The position numbers and the translations under genes were made by a program. Positions 5,738-7,759 of a stretch of 7,759 nucleotides of DNA are shown one piece after another (the first letter of the stretch is position 1; each line of letters begins with the position of its first letter). The stretch lies in contig DNTA01000319.1 of assembly GCA_003500135.1 (NCBI GenBank), positions 1 through 7,759 on the forward strand, in the 5' to 3' direction. This stretch comes from Cytophagales bacterium (lineage in GTDB: Bacteria; Bacteroidota; Bacteroidia; Cytophagales; Cyclobacteriaceae). The notes below the pieces were generated by a model. The model was not told the origin of the DNA. It did not search any database and was given only the letters and a program-made list of their open reading frames with translations.

Positions 5738-7090
5738 TCAAAAGTTAACAAACCATTCCAGGTACTTTTCAATCTCTCCACTTAAGAAATAGGGTAGGTT
5801 TAATAATCTGTAAGGCTTACCTAATCTGGTTTTTATTTCGTCGACTTTAAGTTCTCCGCCGTAAAATCTTACAGCAAAATGATGTGGGCATCTATCTATA
5901 AATTCATGAAGTGATCTTAACATTCCGCTAGCTCCGCTTTTTACTTCTATTGGGATCAACAGGTTTTTAAATTGGTAGACTATATCTACCTCCGAAGATG
6001 TCCCGCGATCTTCTCTTACCCAAAATGCTCGCTTTTGCCCCGGGAGGTACATCTGACTTTTTATTTCCTGATTGACAAGTTGTTGAACCAGCTTGCCTCT
6101 TGAGCTATTATGCAAATCGTTGATCGACAGTAATTCCTGATGCAGGCCCAATTGATAGTTGACAAGTCCGACATCTAAGTAGTGCAACCTTGGCCTTTTC
6201 TTGAAATCTGGTACTATCGGAGGACTTGTCTGTATAGTAGGGTAAATCAGTTCCAGAAGCCTGGCTTTTGATAATGCACCCATGGCTTCTTTGACCTCTC
6301 TGGTTCTAAAATTTGAGGCTCCAAAGTGATTTAGGTTGACGCGATTGTCAATTTCATAAGGAGATGTATCCATGATATGGCGAATTACGCGTTTTTGAGT
6401 ATTGTTCTCCGCATATTTTTCTACATCCTCCTTGTAAGATTCAATGATGCCAGAATAAAGATGCCGGACTCTGGTTATATCCCTTTCTGCAATGTAAGCA
6501 GAAGTAAGGCCCGGCATTCCGCCAATAAAAGCATACTCATGGAAGTGGTTGTAAAAAATAGGTAGCAACTCATTTTCAATGGGGACTTCTTGAAGGACGC
6601 CTACCAAATCATTTCTTCCCCTTCCTTTAAGGTATTCTTTAAAATTCAAGGGGTGAAGTTCCATGAACTCCACTCTTCCAACTGGGATTTTTTGAACTTT
6701 ACTCAATCCAATTTCTAACAATGATCCCGTAACGATAATGTCCAAATGAGCATATTCTTCTTTGAAATATCTGAGCATTTCTAAGACCTCAGCTTTTTCC
6801 TGAACTTCATCTATGAATATCAATGTACGTAAGTCAGGATTATTTTGTCCACCTTTTGATAGAAAGAATCGCTGGACCAGTTTGCTTAAATTCTCAACGG
6901 GAGTAAACAGTTGTAAGTCATCTTTCTTTTCCAGGTTAAAATAAAGGTATTGATCATAATATGTACCGAAATCATTGATGAGCGTGGTTTTTCCAACTTG
7001 TCTTGCACCTCTTATTACCAGTGGTAATCGAGTTTCTGATTTTTTCCAGCTCAGGAGATGTTGCCTCAAATTCCTTTCAATCATCATCAA
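5738..7090 (-). CDS. AAA-family ATPase with DUF4143 domain
   Basis: This 450-residue protein belongs to the large AAA_14/DUF4143 ATPase family, whose role is mostly unknown. The N-terminal ATPase shows Walker A GARQVGKTT at 28-36, Walker B LIFIDEVQ at 90-97, a sensor-1 like VTGSLLEIG at 120-128 and the family's GRVEFMELHPLNFKEYL at 138-154. A central helical region follows, with FREVK-like helix-turn-helix character around 255-285 (NHFGASNFRTREVKEAMGALSKARLLEL). The C-terminal DUF4143 part has a PD-(D/E)xK nuclease-like signature: VQQLVNQEI near 335-343, SSEVDIV around D369 and IPIEVKSG with E382 and K384. No signal peptide or membrane segment is seen, so it is cytoplasmic. Length and motifs are complete. 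Three ATG codons in a row (7090, 7087, 7084) make the start uncertain by two residues. It stands alone, opposite to the sugar-transferase copies, behind a 33-bp repeat array. Confidence 0.93.
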   Translation of the reverse strand: MMMIERNLRQHLLSWKKSETRLPLVIRGARQVGKTTLINDFGTYYDQYLYFNLEKKDDLQLFTPVENLSKLVQRFFLSKGGQNNPDLRTLIFIDEVQEKAEVLEMLRYFKEEYAHLDIIVTGSLLEIGLSKVQKIPVGRVEFMELHPLNFKEYLKGRGRNDLVGVLQEVPIENELLPIFYNHFHEYAFIGGMPGLTSAYIAERDITRVRHLYSGIIESYKEDVEKYAENNTQKRVIRHIMDTSPYEIDNRVNLNHFGASNFRTREVKEAMGALSKARLLELIYPTIQTSPPIVPDFKKRPRLHYLDVGLVNYQLGLHQELLSINDLHNSSRGKLVQQLVNQEIKSQMYLPGQKRAFWVREDRGTSSEVDIVYQFKNLLIPIEVKSGASGMLRSLHEFIDRCPHHFAVRFYGGELKVDEIKTRLGKPYRLLNLPYFLSGEIEKYLEWFVNF

Positions 7091-7105
7091 AAAGCCATTT
7101 TGTAC

Positions 7106-7237
7106 GATTACATAGGTAAATATATTATGTTTTTGTTAGATTTCATAATCAAAATACTGATGATATTGTTAGATTGCATAGGTAAATAGTGATAAATTGT
7201 GTAAGAGTGCATAGGTAATCCCATGATTTCCGGATCA
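7106..7237. repeat. Four 33-bp direct repeat units upstream of the DUF4143 ATPase
   Basis: Units start at 7106, 7139, 7172 and 7205, exactly 33 bp apart. The best-conserved part is GATTGCATAGGTAAAT (unit 3). Unit 1 differs from it at one base in 16. Unit 4 has GAGTGCATAGGTAATC. Unit 2 is degenerate (GATTTCATAATCAAAA) but keeps the register, and units 1 and 2 both end in TTGTTA. The array starts 16 bp upstream of the ATPase start codon, so it covers the promoter region. A 33-bp period is close to three helical turns, so bound proteins would sit on one DNA face. It could be an operator array or a recombination substrate. It is not a CRISPR array, because there are no spacers between long identical repeats. 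Confidence 0.75.
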
Positions 7238-7252
7238 ATTTTTAGAAATTGA
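7235..7252. other. Small stem-loop at the outer edge of the repeat array
   Basis: TCAATTT (7235-7241) and AAATTGA (7246-7252) form a 7-bp stem with a TTAG loop, and adjacent GG and CC bases could lengthen it with a bulge. No T tract follows on either strand, so it is not a convincing terminator. Confidence 0.4.
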
Positions 7253-7480
7253 CCGTAGAAAGTTAAGGAAGCCTCTTAAATAAGCGCTCACTCGATATTA
7301 CTGCAGAACTGATCAATACCCACAAATGATGGATGAAATCATGCAGGTAGATTCACCTAAATTCATATTTCTAAAGAGAATGTAATAATCTTAATTCTTT
7401 ATTCATTGTTTTCAAAGTCGCGAATAGCAAACTTTTACAAACACCAAAAAGGATTATATAAAATTATATATATACTTATA
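7253..7480. other. AT-rich intergenic stretch without recognised gene
   Basis: I see no supported coding frame, RNA gene or IS end in this stretch between the repeat array and the copy B promoter. A 19-residue frame (ATG at 7326, stop at 7383-7385) is too short to support. Transcription from the two sides diverges, leftwards into the ATPase and rightwards into copy B, so this is a shared upstream region. Confidence 0.5.
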
Positions 7481-7485
7481 CTTAC

Positions 7486-7509
7486 TATATTTGCCATTAA
7501 ATTTGGCAA
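7486..7509 (+). promoter_or_regulatory. Candidate promoter -7 box and inverted repeat before copy B
   Basis: TATATTTG at 7486-7493 fits the Bacteroidota -7 consensus TAnnTTTG. No good -33 TTG element is visible in the AT-rich upstream DNA, so the promoter call is tentative. Overlapping it, TTGCCA (7491-7496) and TGGCAA (7504-7509) form an inverted repeat with a 7-bp spacer that ends at the base before the ATG. It could be an operator or a small leader hairpin. If the -7 box is right, the leader would be only about ten bases and without a Shine-Dalgarno sequence. Confidence 0.45.
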
Positions 7510-7759
7510 ATGACCCAGCGCTATTCCAAATATCTTAAAGAGATCAACCTTCTGGGCGATGTGGTTTCGTTGAACATCGCTTATCTGCTGGTGTATATGT
7601 TCACTATCGGAGGGCTGGATACTTTGTTGCGTACCCGCTATTTCGAGCTGCAACTCTTTTTTAATATCGCATGGATTTTATCAGCGTATTTGGTTAAGGT
7701 GCATGATACTACGAGAACAGTTTCATTTGAGCGGGTCATTCGAAAATTACTCAACGCCC
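7510..7759 (+). CDS. Sugar-1-phosphate transferase (WcaJ-like), copy B, 5' end only
   Basis: This is the first 83 codons of a second polyprenyl-phosphate sugar-1-phosphate transferase, running off the right edge. The start ATG at 7510 opens MTQRYSKYLKEINLLGDVVS. Two probable membrane helices follow, around residues 12-35 (DVVSLNIAYLLVYMFTIGG) and 45-62 (LQLFFNIAWILSAYLV). Then comes the VHDTTRTVSFERVIRKLLNA loop typical of the region before the third helix. The multi-pass N-terminus marks the WcaJ/WbaP type over the short PglC type. Bases 7697-7759 equal bases 1-63 at 60 of 63 positions, with one amino-acid change (T for S), so it is a close paralogue of copy A. The catalytic domain is outside the window, so intactness cannot be judged. 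It may replace the destroyed copy A. Confidence 0.82.
   Translation, partial: MTQRYSKYLKEINLLGDVVSLNIAYLLVYMFTIGGLDTLLRTRYFELQLFFNIAWILSAYLVKVHDTTRTVSFERVIRKLLNA
7697..7759 (+). repeat. Direct repeat of window bases 1-63 (paralogous transferase copies)
   Basis: Alignment is gap-free with three substitutions, at window positions 15, 41 and 59 of the left copy. Two are silent and one changes Ser to Thr. The repeat certainly continues beyond the right edge and probably beyond the left edge. Such a long same-direction repeat could recombine and delete the roughly 7.7 kb between the copies, including both IS elements and the ATPase. Confidence 0.95.

Noticed and set aside
7106..7237. Possible CRISPR array (regularly spaced repeats)
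   Set aside because: The conserved core is only about 16 bp, one unit is degenerate, the period is 33 bp with no room for normal spacers, and no cas gene is nearby.
7326..7385. Short open frame of 19 residues starting with two Met codons in the intergenic region
   Set aside because: It is too short, has no ribosome binding site or recognisable similarity, and frames of this size are expected by chance.
5738..7509. Toxin-antitoxin or defence operon around the DUF4143 ATPase
   Set aside because: It has no partner gene on the same strand; the neighbours are a broken transferase and a divergent transferase, so no operon is visible.
7435..7653. Minus-strand frame opposite the copy B start
   Set aside because: It is antisense to the transferase N-terminus, which matches copy A and has a candidate promoter and membrane helices.

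Overview
The window looks like a piece of a Bacteroidota chromosome, in an exopolysaccharide or surface-glycan locus that has been invaded and rearranged. The reasons are a polyprenyl-phosphate sugar-1-phosphate transferase of the Bacteroidota type (YDYLPVL...KRGFDIVFSL), start codons without clear Shine-Dalgarno sequences, and a TAnnTTTG-like -7 box in front of the rightmost gene. Taxonomy below phylum cannot be read from this sequence.

Layout. Bases 1-158 are an internal fragment (about residues 64-115) of a WcaJ-like sugar transferase, here called copy A. At 159 an IS21-family element (outer element, 159-5350) begins. It carries istA (302-1861) and istB (from 1862), read rightwards. A second, different IS21-family element (inner element, 2335-4967, genes on the minus strand) is inserted in the outer istB, between the Walker A and Walker B motifs. 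It has a 6-bp target duplication (CAAACG) and perfect TG...CA terminal repeats. Removing the inner element and one CAAACG restores an open IstB of about 250 residues, so this insertion is recent and exact. The outer istB resumes at 4974 and ends at 5253. The outer right terminal repeat ends at 5350.

From 5351 the sequence returns to sugar-transferase coding DNA: the start of the catalytic domain, read to about 5722. The roughly 150 codons expected between the two fragments are missing and the two sides are out of frame, so the outer insertion site also carries a deletion or rearrangement. The catalytic-domain fragment stops just before the Asp-Glu catalytic dyad. It abuts the 3' end of an intact minus-strand AAA ATPase/DUF4143 gene (5738-7090). 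That gene is preceded by four 33-bp units in exact 33-bp register (7106-7237). After an otherwise featureless AT-rich stretch, the 5' end of a second sugar-transferase gene (copy B, from 7510) runs off the right edge. Bases 7697-7759 match bases 1-63 at 60 of 63 positions, so the two copies are close paralogues.

In functional terms, copy A is destroyed and copy B may supply the sugar transferase. The inner IS21 element looks complete. The outer one has lost IstB unless it is helped in trans. The ATPase is an independent accessory gene. I see no clear multi-gene defence or other novel system. The two items that ordinary annotation explains least are the 33-bp repeat array in front of the DUF4143 ATPase and the long perfect palindromes, one in each IS21 element.
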